Assembly: GCF_020055675.1 (NCBI RefSeq)
Contig: NZ_JAIPUS010000003.1
Location: forward strand, 62,001-126,000
Length of the DNA: 64,000 nt
From: Marivita sp.
GTDB lineage: Bacteria; Pseudomonadota; Alphaproteobacteria; Rhodobacterales; Rhodobacteraceae
Reading direction: 5' to 3'
The notes under the pieces were generated by a model that saw nothing but the letters and a program-made list of their open reading frames with translations, was not told the DNA's origin and searched no databases. This document shows positions 41,212 to 51,862 of this stretch, in pieces (the first letter of the stretch is position 1; each line of letters begins with the position of its first letter). Position numbers and translations under genes: made by a program.

Positions 41212-41709
41212 ATGCCATTCATGATGAAACGCCGACAGCTTTTAATGACCGCAAGCGCTGCAACAGCGGCAGCCTTGGCACCGCGACGGGCCTTCGCGCA
41301 GCAGACGCTGGACGTCGAAATGCTGAACCGCCACCCCGAAGAGCGGATCAATATGGTGTTCTACCCGGACATCATCGTGGCACAGCCCGGTGACACCCTG
41401 CGTTTCATCCCCACTGACCGGGGGCATAACACGGTATCTGTTGACGGGATGCTGCCCGACGGGGCCGACGACTGGCGCGGCGGGATCAATGAAGAGGTCG
41501 AACTGAACCTCCAGGTGCCAGGGTTCTACGGATACGTGTGCCAGCCGCATGTGTCGCTTGCCATGGCGGGTATGATTGTCGTCGAAGGCGACGGCAAGAT
41601 GGACAATTACGAAGCGGCGAAATCCGTCAGCCACAGGCCGCGTCGCCTGCAAGACAAGTTCGACGCCCTGTTTGAACAGATCGAAGCGGACGGTCTTGCG
41701 GCCACGTAA
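41212..41709 (+). CDS. Pseudoazurin-like blue copper protein
   Basis: Signal sequence; GHNTVSVDGMLPDGADDWRGGINEEVELNL and GYVCQPHVSLAMAGMIVV retaining His/Cys/His/Met ligand pattern. Confidence 0.9.
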   Translation: MPFMMKRRQLLMTASAATAAALAPRRAFAQQTLDVEMLNRHPEERINMVFYPDIIVAQPGDTLRFIPTDRGHNTVSVDGMLPDGADDWRGGINEEVELNLQVPGFYGYVCQPHVSLAMAGMIVVEGDGKMDNYEAAKSVSHRPRRLQDKFDALFEQIEADGLAAT

Positions 41710-41743
41710 ACCATCGGCTTGAAAATGCGGGTCCTGCAAAATC

Positions 41744-41770
41744 AAAAGCCCCGCATATCGCGGGGCTTTT
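41744..41770. terminator. Bidirectional terminator between pseudoazurin and BMP genes
   Basis: AAAAGCCCCGC-atat-(c)GCGGGGCTTTT hairpin with A/T flanks on both sides. Confidence 0.9.
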
Positions 41771-41798
41771 GCGTCTTTTCATATCGACCTGCGGTCAA

Positions 41799-42905
41799 TC
41801 AATTCGGAATGTCGCCGGTGATGCCTTCGATGTAGAAATCCATGCCCAGCAACGTGCCGTCCTTGGCCGTCTCGCCCTCGGCAAGCCATGCGGATCCGTC
41901 CTGCTTGTTGATCGGGCCGGTGAAGGGATGGTATTCACCGGTTTCGATCGATGCGATCAGGGCTTCCGCCTCGGCCTTCACGTCATCGGGAATCGCGTCG
42001 TTCATCTCGCCGATCACGACCTCCCCTTCGGGCATGCCGGCCCAGCTGTCGATCTGCTCGTAGGTGCCGTCCATCAACTGGCCCACGCGCTTGATGTAAT
42101 AGGGCGACCAGTCGTCGATGATCGACGCGATGCGCGGTCCCGGTGTGCCGTCCTCGTTGGTCATGAAGGCCGCCATGTCGGATGCCTGGCCAAAGCCCCA
42201 TGCAGAGCCATCTTCCTTGCCGATTTCCGCCAGAGGCGCGGTTGAATCGGTGTGCGCGGTGATCACGTCAACGCCCTGATCGAGCATCGCACGCGCCGCG
42301 TCGGCCTCTTTCGCCGGGTCGAACCAAGTGTAGGCCCATGTCACGACCAGTTCGACCTCCGGGTTCGCCAGCTTGGCGTGATGATAGTAGGAATTGATGC
42401 CCATGATCACCTCGGGGATCGGGAAGGACCCGATATAGCCGATCTTGTTGGTCTCGGTCATCTTGCCAGCAATGTGGCCCACCACGGCGCGGCCTTCGTA
42501 GAAGCGCGCGTTATAGGTCGACACGTTCGGATGCTCGCGCTTGTAGCCGGTGGAGTGTTCGAACTTCACATCCGGGAACTTGGCCGCGACGTTGTTGGTC
42601 GGGTCCATGTAACCGAAGGACGTGGTGAAGATGATGTCACAGCCCGACAGCGCCATCTGGGTGATCACACGCTCGGAATCGGCGCCTTCCGGCACACTTT
42701 CCTGATAAGCAATCTCGACGGCATCGCCGTATTCCTCTTGCAAGGCCAGCGCGCCCTGGTGGTGCTGATAGGTCCAGCCCCCGTCCCCGATGGGGCCGAC
42801 ATAGACGAAACAGGCTTTCGTCGGATCGTCTTGCGCCATGGCAGGCGCGCCGAGGGCCAGCGTCAGGCCGGCGGCGGCCGTCGCTAGAAGTGTTCTGCGG
42901 ATCAT
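41799..42905 (-). CDS. BMP-family ABC transporter substrate-binding protein
   Basis: Signal peptide; CFVYVGPIGDGGWTYQHHQGALALQEEYGD typical BMP domain. Confidence 0.95.
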   Translation of the reverse strand: MIRRTLLATAAAGLTLALGAPAMAQDDPTKACFVYVGPIGDGGWTYQHHQGALALQEEYGDAVEIAYQESVPEGADSERVITQMALSGCDIIFTTSFGYMDPTNNVAAKFPDVKFEHSTGYKREHPNVSTYNARFYEGRAVVGHIAGKMTETNKIGYIGSFPIPEVIMGINSYYHHAKLANPEVELVVTWAYTWFDPAKEADAARAMLDQGVDVITAHTDSTAPLAEIGKEDGSAWGFGQASDMAAFMTNEDGTPGPRIASIIDDWSPYYIKRVGQLMDGTYEQIDSWAGMPEGEVVIGEMNDAIPDDVKAEAEALIASIETGEYHPFTGPINKQDGSAWLAEGETAKDGTLLGMDFYIEGITGDIPN

Positions 42906-42967
42906 AGTGTTACTCCCGGTTGGTGAGGCAGCAGATGCCCCGTTGGTTGTGATGCGCCCACGTGGTC

Positions 42968-43903
42968 TCAGCGGGTTGCATGGAAGGTCCGTCCAAGGGT
43001 CGCGGGCGCGTCATGATTGCTGCGGCTGCGGTTGGACGAGATGAAAACAAGCACAAGGATGGTTATCAGATACGGTGACATCGACAAGTATTGCACACCC
43101 CAAGTCAATCCGGCGGCTTGCAAATTGAGTTGCAGCACAGTGATCCCGCCAAAAAGATAGGCTCCGATCAGGACCCGCCCGGCGCGCCAGCTGGCAAACA
43201 CCACGATGGCCAGCGCGATCCAGCCGGCCCCGGCAGTCATGCCTTCGGTCCATTGCGGAACCCGCACGAGGCTCAGATAGGCGCCCCCAAGACCGGCACA
43301 GGCGCCGCCGAACATGATCGCCAGCAGGCGCACGCGCACCACCTTGTAGCCCAGCGCATGGGCGCTGTCATGGCTTTCGCCCACCGCGCGCAGGATCAGC
43401 CCCGCGCGGGTGTACTTGAGGAAGGCCCAGACCGCGACCACCAGCGCGAGGCTGAGATAGACCATGATGTCATGGCTGAACAGCATCCGCCCCACCACGG
43501 GCAGATCGCCCAGAACGGGGATGTCGAGCTTCGGCAGGGTTTCCGCTTTCATCCCCTCATACGGTTTGCCCAGAAGCGATGACAGCCCCAGCCCCAACAG
43601 TGTCAGGCCCAGACCAGTGGCCACCTGATTGGACAGGAGCACCTGCGTCAGAATGCCAAAACTCAGCGACAGGACCGCACCCGCCACCGCCGCCGTGGCA
43701 AAGCCCAGAAGCGGCGCGCCGGTGTTGATCGCGACGATGAAACCGATCACGGCGCCCGAGATCATCATGCCCTCGACCCCGAGGTTCAGAACGCCTGATT
43801 TCTCGACCACCATTTCACCCAGAGCGGCCAGCAGGATCGGCGTGGCCGAGATCATGATCGAGGCGATCAGCAGGATCGGATTGATGTTGCTCAGGTCCAT
43901 CAT
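42968..43903 (-). CDS. ABC transporter permease (BMP/nucleoside type)
   Basis: MMDLSNINPILLIASIMISATPILLAALGEMVVEKSGVLNLGVEGMM. Confidence 0.93.
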   Translation of the reverse strand: MMDLSNINPILLIASIMISATPILLAALGEMVVEKSGVLNLGVEGMMISGAVIGFIVAINTGAPLLGFATAAVAGAVLSLSFGILTQVLLSNQVATGLGLTLLGLGLSSLLGKPYEGMKAETLPKLDIPVLGDLPVVGRMLFSHDIMVYLSLALVVAVWAFLKYTRAGLILRAVGESHDSAHALGYKVVRVRLLAIMFGGACAGLGGAYLSLVRVPQWTEGMTAGAGWIALAIVVFASWRAGRVLIGAYLFGGITVLQLNLQAAGLTWGVQYLSMSPYLITILVLVFISSNRSRSNHDAPATLGRTFHATR

Positions 43904-44985
43904 GCCACCTCGCCTGCGCCGAACCGGACGCGATAATTTGTCAGAACGTCGACCCCCAGCAGGAAGAACAGCAACATCCCTTGGAACAACTGGATCGACG
44001 CGCCGGGCACGCCCAGCATCAGTTGCGCCAACTCGCCGCCGATATAGGTCAGCGCCATCAGCAGCCCGGCCAGCAGGATACCCACCGGATGCAAGCGGCC
44101 CAGAAAGGCCACGATGATCGCGGTGAAGCCGTAGCCCGACCCGAAGTCGATGCTGACTTGCCCTGCGGGCCCCGTGACCTCGAACAGGCCCGCCATTCCG
44201 GCCAGCGCCCCGGCCATCCCGAGACAGAACAGAATGATCCGCGCGGGGGCCACTCCCGCGAATTTCGCGGCGCGCGGGGCCTGCCCTGACAGGCGAATGT
44301 TGAACCCCTGAATATGCCGTGTGAGCAGCACATAAGCGAGGATGACCGCGATGAAGGCCGACAGAACACCCAGATGCATCCCCGTACCCGGGATCAAGTC
44401 GAGGTTCTGGGACGAGGACCATTGCGCGAGGTTGCGTGACCCGGGAAAGCCCATGCCTTCGGGGTTGCGCAACACGCCCGAGGAGACCGAGGCAAGGATA
44501 TTCTCGGCCACGTAGACCAGCATCAGCGATACGAGGATTTCATTCGTGCCGAATTTCACCTTGAGCAGGCCGGGAATCATCGCCCAGGCCCACCCCCCGA
44601 GGGCGCCTGCAACGATCATCAAAGGCAGGATCAGCGCCGACTCCATCGGATAAAGCGCCAGCCCGGCTGCCGCGCCGACGATGGCTCCCATGATATACTG
44701 GCCCTCGGCCCCGATATTCCAGATGCCGGCCCGGAAGCCGATGGACAGGCCGATGGCAATGAGGATCAACGGGCCGGCCTTGACCAAGAGTTGCGGCCGC
44801 GAGAAATTCGCGAATTGCGGGTGGAACAACGGGTCCCAGAAAATCGTCCGGATCGCTTCGACCGGCGATGTGCCAATCAGGCCGAACATGATACCGCCGA
44901 AAATCATCGTCAGGACCACTGCCAGGATCGGCGTCGCCACTGTCCAGGTTTTCGAGGGCTGCGGGCGCTTTTCAAGCCGGATCAT
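43900..44985 (-). CDS. ABC transporter permease (BMP/nucleoside type)
   Basis: MIRLEKRPQPSKTWTV...; GFRAGIWNIGAEGQYIMGAIVG; stop overlaps next permease start. Confidence 0.93.
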   Translation of the reverse strand: MIRLEKRPQPSKTWTVATPILAVVLTMIFGGIMFGLIGTSPVEAIRTIFWDPLFHPQFANFSRPQLLVKAGPLILIAIGLSIGFRAGIWNIGAEGQYIMGAIVGAAAGLALYPMESALILPLMIVAGALGGWAWAMIPGLLKVKFGTNEILVSLMLVYVAENILASVSSGVLRNPEGMGFPGSRNLAQWSSSQNLDLIPGTGMHLGVLSAFIAVILAYVLLTRHIQGFNIRLSGQAPRAAKFAGVAPARIILFCLGMAGALAGMAGLFEVTGPAGQVSIDFGSGYGFTAIIVAFLGRLHPVGILLAGLLMALTYIGGELAQLMLGVPGASIQLFQGMLLFFLLGVDVLTNYRVRFGAGEVA

Positions 44986-45138
44986 GCAGATCCCTCCGAA
45001 TGTGCCAGGTGGCAGGCGGCGGGATCTGCATATTTGGAAAGAGAAGAACGGCGGAAGCGCGCGCACCCGTCAGGCGTTGTCTCCGCAAAAATTTGCAAAT
45101 CAGACTTTGCAGCTTTGCAGTTCCACTGCGCGCCGGGA

Positions 45139-46662
45139 TCAGTCTGCAACATGCGCCACCTCCATGTCATGCGCGCCACCCATCATAAGGCCGATTTCCT
45201 CCATGGTGAGCTGTCCCACAGGCTTGAGCTCCGACAGCCGCCCTTCGTTGAGCGCCCCAAAGCGGTCTGCAATCTGCATCAACTCGTCCAGGTCCTGGCT
45301 GATGACAAGGATCGCGGTGCCCTCCGTGGCCAGGTCCAGCAAGGCCTGCCGGATCGCGGCGGCGGCGGCGGCGTCGACACCCCATGTCGGTTGGTTCACC
45401 ACGAGGATATCCGGGTTTTGCGCCACCTCGCGGCCAATGACGAATTTTTGCAGGTTGCCGCCCGACAGCGCGCGGGCCGCAACATGGGTGCCCGGAGTGC
45501 GCACGTCGAAGCGGTCGATGACACCTTGTGCAAAAGCGTCTGCGTGGCGCCAGTTGATGAGGCCATTGCGAACCAGGCCTTCCCGCAGACCGGCAGTGAG
45601 GACTGCATTTTCGGTCAGGCTCATGTCAGGCGCGGCTGCGTGGCCCAAACGTTCCTCCGGCGCAGACAGGAACCCCGCTGCACGCCGCGCGACCGGGCCA
45701 TCTCGGCTGACATCCACGCCCTTGACCCAAATCGTGCCGCGCGGCGGCGGCCGTTCCCCGGAGAGCGACTGAAGTAACTCGTCCTGCCCGTTACCAGCGA
45801 CGCCGCCAACGCCCAGCACTTCTCCGGCGCGCAGCTCGAAGCTGATGTCGCGCAGCGGCGTGCCAAAGGCCGCAGGGGCTGGCATGGTAAGGCTGTCCAC
45901 GCGCAAAAGAACGTCTCCGGGTGTCTTCGTCTTTGGCGCTGGCGCGGCAAAACTCGCCCCGATCATCATTTCCGCCATCGCACGCGCGGTCGTCTCGGAC
46001 GGCGTGCAGGTGGCGACTTTCTTTCCCAGCCTCAGCACGGTCGCATGGTCGCACAGCGTGCGGATCTCCTCCAGTTTGTGGCTGATATAGAGAATTGCCG
46101 TGCCTTCGGATTTCAGCTTGCGGAGCGTTTCGAACAGGATCTCCACCTCCTGGGGTGTCAGCACCGAGGTGGGTTCGTCCATGATCAGCAGGCGCGGGTT
46201 TTGCAGCAGGCACCGGATGATTTCGACCCGCTGGCGCTCGCCCGCGGACAACGTCCCAACGATGCGCGCCGGATCGAGCGGCAGGCCATAGGTTTCCGAC
46301 ACATCCCGGATCCGGCGGGCGAGGTCGCGGCGCGGCGGCGGGTTTTCCATCCCCAGCGCCACGTTTTCTGCCACGTCCAGCGCATTGAAGAGCGAGAAAT
46401 GCTGGAACACCATCGCCACACCCGCCTTGCGGGCATCGCTGGGTTCGGACGGGGCATACGGCGCCCCGTGCAGGGCCATTGTCCCCTTGTCCGGGGTCAC
46501 CAGACCGTAGATCATCTTGACCAGCGTTGACTTGCCGGCGCCGTTCTCGCCCAGAAGCGCGTGAATTTCCCCTTCGCGGATGTCGAAGGACACGTCGTCA
46601 TTGGCAACAACGCCAGGGTATGCCTTGGTCAAGCCGGAGAGGCGAAGGAGATCGTTGGGCAC
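45139..46662 (-). CDS. ABC transporter ATP-binding protein (two NBDs, YufO/NupA-like)
   Basis: LLGENGAGKSTLVKMIYG; LSAGERQRVEIIRCLLQNPRLLIMDEPTSVLTPQE; second NBD with ALSGGNLQKFVIGRE. Confidence 0.95.
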   Translation of the reverse strand: MPNDLLRLSGLTKAYPGVVANDDVSFDIREGEIHALLGENGAGKSTLVKMIYGLVTPDKGTMALHGAPYAPSEPSDARKAGVAMVFQHFSLFNALDVAENVALGMENPPPRRDLARRIRDVSETYGLPLDPARIVGTLSAGERQRVEIIRCLLQNPRLLIMDEPTSVLTPQEVEILFETLRKLKSEGTAILYISHKLEEIRTLCDHATVLRLGKKVATCTPSETTARAMAEMMIGASFAAPAPKTKTPGDVLLRVDSLTMPAPAAFGTPLRDISFELRAGEVLGVGGVAGNGQDELLQSLSGERPPPRGTIWVKGVDVSRDGPVARRAAGFLSAPEERLGHAAAPDMSLTENAVLTAGLREGLVRNGLINWRHADAFAQGVIDRFDVRTPGTHVAARALSGGNLQKFVIGREVAQNPDILVVNQPTWGVDAAAAAAIRQALLDLATEGTAILVISQDLDELMQIADRFGALNEGRLSELKPVGQLTMEEIGLMMGGAHDMEVAHVAD

Positions 46663-47570
46663 AGGGCACCTGCATTGGAGTTTGGAAGGCTCAATAGCTG
46701 GGTGGCGACCCCAACGGCAATCGATTGCGGGTGTTTCCCGAGGGATTTTTGCCCAATCGGGCAGCAGATGCCAGATATTTGTGCATCCGGATGGCCCATC
46801 TTGCGCAGACGGGCCCGAAAGCGAGCCCATTTCGTATCGGATCCGATGAGTCCGGCAAAGCCAAAGCCATGCCGCAAAAGCGCGTCGCAAAGGGACAGAT
46901 CGAGGGCGTGGGAATAGGTGACAACAATATGCGCCGCCTCGCGCGGGGCGTGTGGCACAACCCGCAAGGGATCGCTGGCCGGCAGGGCGTTGACTCCATC
47001 CGGCATGGGGTCGGGAAAGCGATTTGGCGCTGTATCGACCCATGTGATGTCGATATCCGGGATCGGCCCCAGCACATCGACCAAGGCGCGCCCGACATGG
47101 CCCGCGCCCCAGATCCAGACCGGGCGGGTGGTCTGTGCGATCGGCTCGACAAACCAGCCTTGCACCATGCGCGGCCGGATCGGAACGCCCTGGTTGCGCG
47201 CGCAGCCGAGCAAGCGTTTGACCGCAAGCGGCATCTCGCCTGACCCGCGTGCGATAACGGTTTCGCCTTCCAGCCGATCAACTGCGCCTGCATCGAAACT
47301 CTCGGTCCAGAGCGTCACGGTGCCGCCGCAGCACTGGCCCAAAGCCGGGCCAAGAGGATGTTTGCTGAACCCGCCTTGCCGGATCGCCTGTTGCGCCGCC
47401 TGATATTCCAGGGCGCCGCCACCGATCGTGCCGGATTGCCCGCCATCCCAAACCAGCATGGCCGCGCCCACCTCGCGCGGTGAGGACCCCTGCACCTCGG
47501 CAATCACCACACGGGCGACCTCGCCATGATGCGCCACCGCGGCGCGCAGCTCTGCCAGATCAAACGCCAT
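46629..47570 (-). CDS. xdhC: Xanthine dehydrogenase accessory protein XdhC
   Basis: VVIAEVQGSSPREVGAAMLVWDGGQSGTIGGGALEYQ; VWIWGAGHVGRALVDVLG. Confidence 0.94.
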   Translation of the reverse strand: MAFDLAELRAAVAHHGEVARVVIAEVQGSSPREVGAAMLVWDGGQSGTIGGGALEYQAAQQAIRQGGFSKHPLGPALGQCCGGTVTLWTESFDAGAVDRLEGETVIARGSGEMPLAVKRLLGCARNQGVPIRPRMVQGWFVEPIAQTTRPVWIWGAGHVGRALVDVLGPIPDIDITWVDTAPNRFPDPMPDGVNALPASDPLRVVPHAPREAAHIVVTYSHALDLSLCDALLRHGFGFAGLIGSDTKWARFRARLRKMGHPDAQISGICCPIGQKSLGKHPQSIAVGVATQLLSLPNSNAGALCPTISFASPA

Positions 47571-49971
47571 CGCGCACCCTCTTGATCGCCGCCAGGACCC
47601 GCTCGGGTGTGGCCGGGGCATCAAGCGCCGGATAGGCGTTGCCACATGTCGAAATCGCGTCCGACAGCGCCAGGAACACCGAAATGCCCAGCATGAAGGG
47701 CGGCTCTCCGACCGCCTTGGACCGGTAAATCGTGTCCTCTCGATTGCGCCCGTCCCAAAGCGCGACGTTGAACACGCGCGGGCGATCCGAACAGGCGGGT
47801 ATCTTGTAGGTCGAGGGTGCATGTGTGCGCAGCCGGCCCGTGTCGTCCCAGACCAGGTCTTCTGTCGTGAGCCAGCCCGCGCCTTGCACGAATCCGCCCT
47901 CGATCTGGCCGATATCGATTGCCGGGTTCAGCGACGCCCCGGCATCATGCAGGATATCGGTGCGCAGGATGCGATATTCCCCGGTCAGCGTATCCACCGC
48001 CACCTCGCTCACGGCGGCGCCATAGGCAAAATAGTAGAACGGGCGGCCCGCCCCCTTGATCCGGTCCCAGCTCAGTTTCGGTGTCCGGTAAAAGCCTGTG
48101 GCCGAAAGGCTGATCCGCGCCTGGTAGGCCATCTGCACCGCGTCGGCAAAGCTGTAGCGTTCGCCCTTCACCGCGACCTGCCCTTCGGCGAAATCCACAT
48201 CGCGGGCGTCGCATTGATGCAGGCTGGCCAAATGGTTCGCCATGCGGTCGCGAATCGTATCACAGGCCGCCTTGACGGCCATCCCGTTCAGATCCGACCC
48301 TGACGAGGCTGCGGTGGCCGAGGTGTTGGGCACTTTGCCGGTATCCGTCGCGGTGATCTTGACCCTCTCCACCGGCACGCCGAACCTGTCGGCGGCCACC
48401 TGGGCCACCTTCTGGAACAGGCCCTGGCCCATTTCTGTCCCACCGTGGTTCATGTGGATCGACCCGTCCTGGTAGACATGCACCAGCGCACCCGCCTGGT
48501 TGAGATGGGTCAGGGTAAAGCTGATTCCGAACTTCACCGGCGAAAGGGCGAGACCCTTCTTGATCACAGCGTTCTCCGCGTTCCACGCGGCGACCGACGC
48601 GCGGCGGGCCTCGTAATCGGATGTGGCCAGCAAGCGGTCGGTCATCTCGCTCAGAACGAAGTCTTCGACCACCTGTCCGTAAGGCGTGGTCTGCTCGGCC
48701 TCCGCGCCTGTCGCGCCGGTATCCTGAACCAGCTCTTCAGAGCCGCGTGCGGCGATATCGCGCTCCTTCATCTTGCCCGGCAAACTCCGGGGGGGCGCCG
48801 CAGGCGTGGGGGGCTGGCCCCCCTCGACGTTTGCGGCATAGTAATTCGCCCGCCGCACCGCGACCGGATCCCTGCCCAGTTCATGCGCGATATGGTCCAT
48901 CACCCGCTCGATGCCCAGCATCCCCTGGGGGCCGCCGAAGCCGCGAAAGGCGGTTGCACTTTGCGTATTCGTCTTGAGCCGGTGGCTTTCGATCCGCGCA
49001 TGCGGCAGGTGATAAGCATTGTCGGCGTGCAGCATCGCACGGTCCGCCACGGGCAACGACAGATCCTGCGCCCAGCCGCATCTTGTGTAGTGCTCGAACT
49101 CGATCCCCCGGATCACGCCGGTCTCATCGAACCCGGCGCTGTAGGCGATGCGGAAATCGTGCCGCTTGCCGGTGATCATGAAATCATCGTCGCGGTCATA
49201 ACGCATCTTGGCGGGCCGTCCCGTGGCAGCCGCGACCACGGCGCAGGCAATGGCGAGCGCATTTCCCTGGCTTTCCTTGCCACCAAAGCCGCCGCCCATG
49301 CGGCGCGTCTCTACCCGGACGGCATGCATCGGCAGATGCAGCGCATGCGCGACCTTGTGCTGGATCTCGGTCGGGTGCTGGGTCGAGGCATGCACCACCA
49401 TGTCGCCGCCTTCCTGTGGCAGCGCGAGGGCGGCCTGGCCCTCGAGGTAGAAATGCTCCTGGCCGCCCATCTCGATCACGCCGCTGATCCGGCGGGGGGC
49501 CGTGTCGATCGCTTCGCCCGCATCCCCTTTTTCCCAGATGCGCGGCCCGTCTTCAAAGCGGCTGTCGGTCGCCATGGCCTCCTCGACCGTAAGGATCGCG
49601 TCGCGCGTCTCATGGGTGATCCGGCCAAGACGGGCCGCTTTGCGCGCGGCCAGGTGGCTGGTGGCGGCGACGAGAAAGACAGGCTGGCCAAGATAGCGGA
49701 TCGTGGCCCCCGACAACAACGGCTCATCATGGTTTGACGCAGAGCAGTCGCAGTCGCTGGGCAGGTCCCTTGCCTCCCAGACCCCGACGACACCCTCGGC
49801 GGCCCGAACCGCGTCAAGATTGATCGACGTGATACGTCCGGCCGCGATCGTGCTCAGCCCGAAGGCAAGATGCAGCGTGGCTTTCGGGGTGGGGATGTCA
49901 TCAACATAGCGGGCCTGTCCGGTCACATGCAGGCGCGCGGCGTCATGCGGAAGCGGCTTCGAGACGCTCAT
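47560..49971 (-). CDS. xdhB: Xanthine dehydrogenase molybdopterin-binding subunit XdhB
   Basis: [84 protein letters not shown]. Confidence 0.96.
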   Translation of the reverse strand: MSVSKPLPHDAARLHVTGQARYVDDIPTPKATLHLAFGLSTIAAGRITSINLDAVRAAEGVVGVWEARDLPSDCDCSASNHDEPLLSGATIRYLGQPVFLVAATSHLAARKAARLGRITHETRDAILTVEEAMATDSRFEDGPRIWEKGDAGEAIDTAPRRISGVIEMGGQEHFYLEGQAALALPQEGGDMVVHASTQHPTEIQHKVAHALHLPMHAVRVETRRMGGGFGGKESQGNALAIACAVVAAATGRPAKMRYDRDDDFMITGKRHDFRIAYSAGFDETGVIRGIEFEHYTRCGWAQDLSLPVADRAMLHADNAYHLPHARIESHRLKTNTQSATAFRGFGGPQGMLGIERVMDHIAHELGRDPVAVRRANYYAANVEGGQPPTPAAPPRSLPGKMKERDIAARGSEELVQDTGATGAEAEQTTPYGQVVEDFVLSEMTDRLLATSDYEARRASVAAWNAENAVIKKGLALSPVKFGISFTLTHLNQAGALVHVYQDGSIHMNHGGTEMGQGLFQKVAQVAADRFGVPVERVKITATDTGKVPNTSATAASSGSDLNGMAVKAACDTIRDRMANHLASLHQCDARDVDFAEGQVAVKGERYSFADAVQMAYQARISLSATGFYRTPKLSWDRIKGAGRPFYYFAYGAAVSEVAVDTLTGEYRILRTDILHDAGASLNPAIDIGQIEGGFVQGAGWLTTEDLVWDDTGRLRTHAPSTYKIPACSDRPRVFNVALWDGRNREDTIYRSKAVGEPPFMLGISVFLALSDAISTCGNAYPALDAPATPERVLAAIKRVRDGV
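48766..48824. repeat. Second copy of the 15499-15543 palindromic element, inside xdhB
   Basis: CTTCATCTTGCCCGGCAAACTCCGGGGGGGCGCCGCAGGCGTGGGGGGCTGGCCCCCC on + strand; encodes [20 protein letters not shown] on the xdhB strand. Confidence 0.8.
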
Positions 49972-51314
49972 GCCGGCACCTCCAGCACATTGATGTTCAG
50001 GCCCTGATCCTCGTGCCAGTACCGCAAGAGCATGTTCTGCGCGGCCTGCAACCGGTAGTCGGCGCTGGCGCGCATGTCCGAAAGCGGTGTAAAGGCCTCG
50101 GCCATTTTTGCCGTCGCCGCCCGCACGGTTTTCTCGGACCAATCCGCCCCGGTCAGCGCGGCTTCAACGGCGGTGGCCCGTTTCGGAGTGCCCGCCATGC
50201 CGCCAAAGGCGATACGGGCGTCTGCGACTTTGCCGCTCTCGACCCGGATATTGAACGCGCCGCAGACGGCGGAAATGTCCTGGTCAAACCGCTTGGACAA
50301 TTTGTAGGCGCGAAACGCCTGTTCACCAAGGGGCAGGGTCACCGCCTCGACGAATTCGCCCCTGGCGCGGTCCTGTTTGCCGTATTCGATGAAGAATTCC
50401 TCGACCGGCATATCGCGGCGGTGATCGCCCGCCCGCAGGTGCAATATTGCGCCAAGCGCGATTAGCGCGGGCGGGTTGTCTCCGATCGGGGAGCCATTGG
50501 CGATGTTGCCCCCGATGGTCGCCGCCGCGCGCACCTGCTCCGAGCCGTACCTGCGGATCATTTCGGCATAAGACGGGTAGTCTGCCTGCACCGCGTCCAT
50601 CACGCGGTTCATCGTGACGCCCGCGCCGATGCGCAGGCTGTCTTGCGATGTGTCGATCCGTTGCAACTCCTGGCAGCGGTTGAGAAAGATCACGTCGTCC
50701 AGATTTCGCAGCGATTTGGTCACCCAGAGCCCGACATCCGTCGCACCGGCGATCAGCGTGGCGTCGGGGCGTTCGGCATAGGCGGTGGCAAGCTCGTCCA
50801 GCGTTTCCGGCGCCGACAGGCCGGGGGGCGTGTCTTTCATCCAGTCAGGCACGGGGGCGTCTTTCGCCGCCTCGGCCGCGCGGATGATCGGGGCATAGCC
50901 GGTGCAGCGGCACAGGTTGCCCGCCAGCGCGTTGTCGTGGTCGCGGCTGCCTTTGAGATGCGCCACCGCCATCGACACGATGAAGCCGGGGGTGCAGAAG
51001 CCGCATTGCGAGCCGTGGTTGTCGATCATCGCGTCTTGCACGGGATGCAGCGTGCCGTCCGGTCCGCTGATTCCCTCGACGGTGCGCACTGCGCAGCCGT
51101 CCAGCTGCGGGAGAAAAAGGATGCAGGCGTTCAGCGCACGCACGCCAGAAGCATCGGTGACCATCACCGTGCAGGCGCCGCAATCGCCTTCGTTACAGCC
51201 TTCCTTGGTCCCGGTCAGCCCGCGGTCTTCGCGCAACCAGTCCAGCAGCGTCACCGTGGGCGACACATTGTGCAAGTCCACGCTCTCTCCGTTGAGAAGA
51301 AAGGTGATATCCAT
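49968..51314 (-). CDS. xdhA: Xanthine dehydrogenase small subunit XdhA ([2Fe-2S] + FAD)
   Basis: [50 protein letters not shown]-domain [15 protein letters not shown]. Confidence 0.96.
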   Translation of the reverse strand: MDITFLLNGESVDLHNVSPTVTLLDWLREDRGLTGTKEGCNEGDCGACTVMVTDASGVRALNACILFLPQLDGCAVRTVEGISGPDGTLHPVQDAMIDNHGSQCGFCTPGFIVSMAVAHLKGSRDHDNALAGNLCRCTGYAPIIRAAEAAKDAPVPDWMKDTPPGLSAPETLDELATAYAERPDATLIAGATDVGLWVTKSLRNLDDVIFLNRCQELQRIDTSQDSLRIGAGVTMNRVMDAVQADYPSYAEMIRRYGSEQVRAAATIGGNIANGSPIGDNPPALIALGAILHLRAGDHRRDMPVEEFFIEYGKQDRARGEFVEAVTLPLGEQAFRAYKLSKRFDQDISAVCGAFNIRVESGKVADARIAFGGMAGTPKRATAVEAALTGADWSEKTVRAATAKMAEAFTPLSDMRASADYRLQAAQNMLLRYWHEDQGLNINVLEVPA

Positions 51315-51573
51315 GGATAAAGATCCTGCCGCCTTACCAAACACCCCAGGGATGCGCGCCTTCGATGCGGCGTAGAACACGCGCGGGTTTCTTATGTTGC
51401 AGGAACGCTAGGCGGGCGAGTCGGGGTTTGGCAAGTCGAATCTGCCCGTGATCTGTCTGTTATCTGCCTGGCACGTTGTCCTGTGCGCGTTTCGCGGGCA
51501 GGGTCTGGGTGTCGATTTGCCCGTCCGGGCTGGGCCGTCGGCCCTTGTGATCGGGCCGGCTTGACGTGATCAA

Positions 51574-51756
51574 TCAATCTCCACCGCCGTCTCCACCGCC
51601 GTCTCCACCGTCATCGTTGCTGTCGAAATGTTCGGGAAAGGTCTTTTCCAGCCAGCAGGCGACATCACTGCCGGGGAAGAACACCATGATCGCGGGGCGG
51701 CCCAGCATGAAAAGTGCCGCCAGGCCAATCGTCGCGTATACGATCGAATCGGACAT
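51574..51756 (-). CDS. Small single-TM protein with Gly/Asp-repeat tail
   Basis: MSDSIVYATIGLAALFMLGRPAIMVFFPGSDVACWLEKTFPEHFDSNDDGGDGGGDGGGD. Confidence 0.55.
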   Translation of the reverse strand: MSDSIVYATIGLAALFMLGRPAIMVFFPGSDVACWLEKTFPEHFDSNDDGGDGGGDGGGD

Positions 51757-51862
51757 GCGCGATACCTTGCGTTGTGTCGGGCACGGATGGGTACACCATA
51801 ATTATGCCGGAACTGGGTCATGGCGGCTTTCGCTTGTTCGAACTCGTCGATATCGTAACGGG

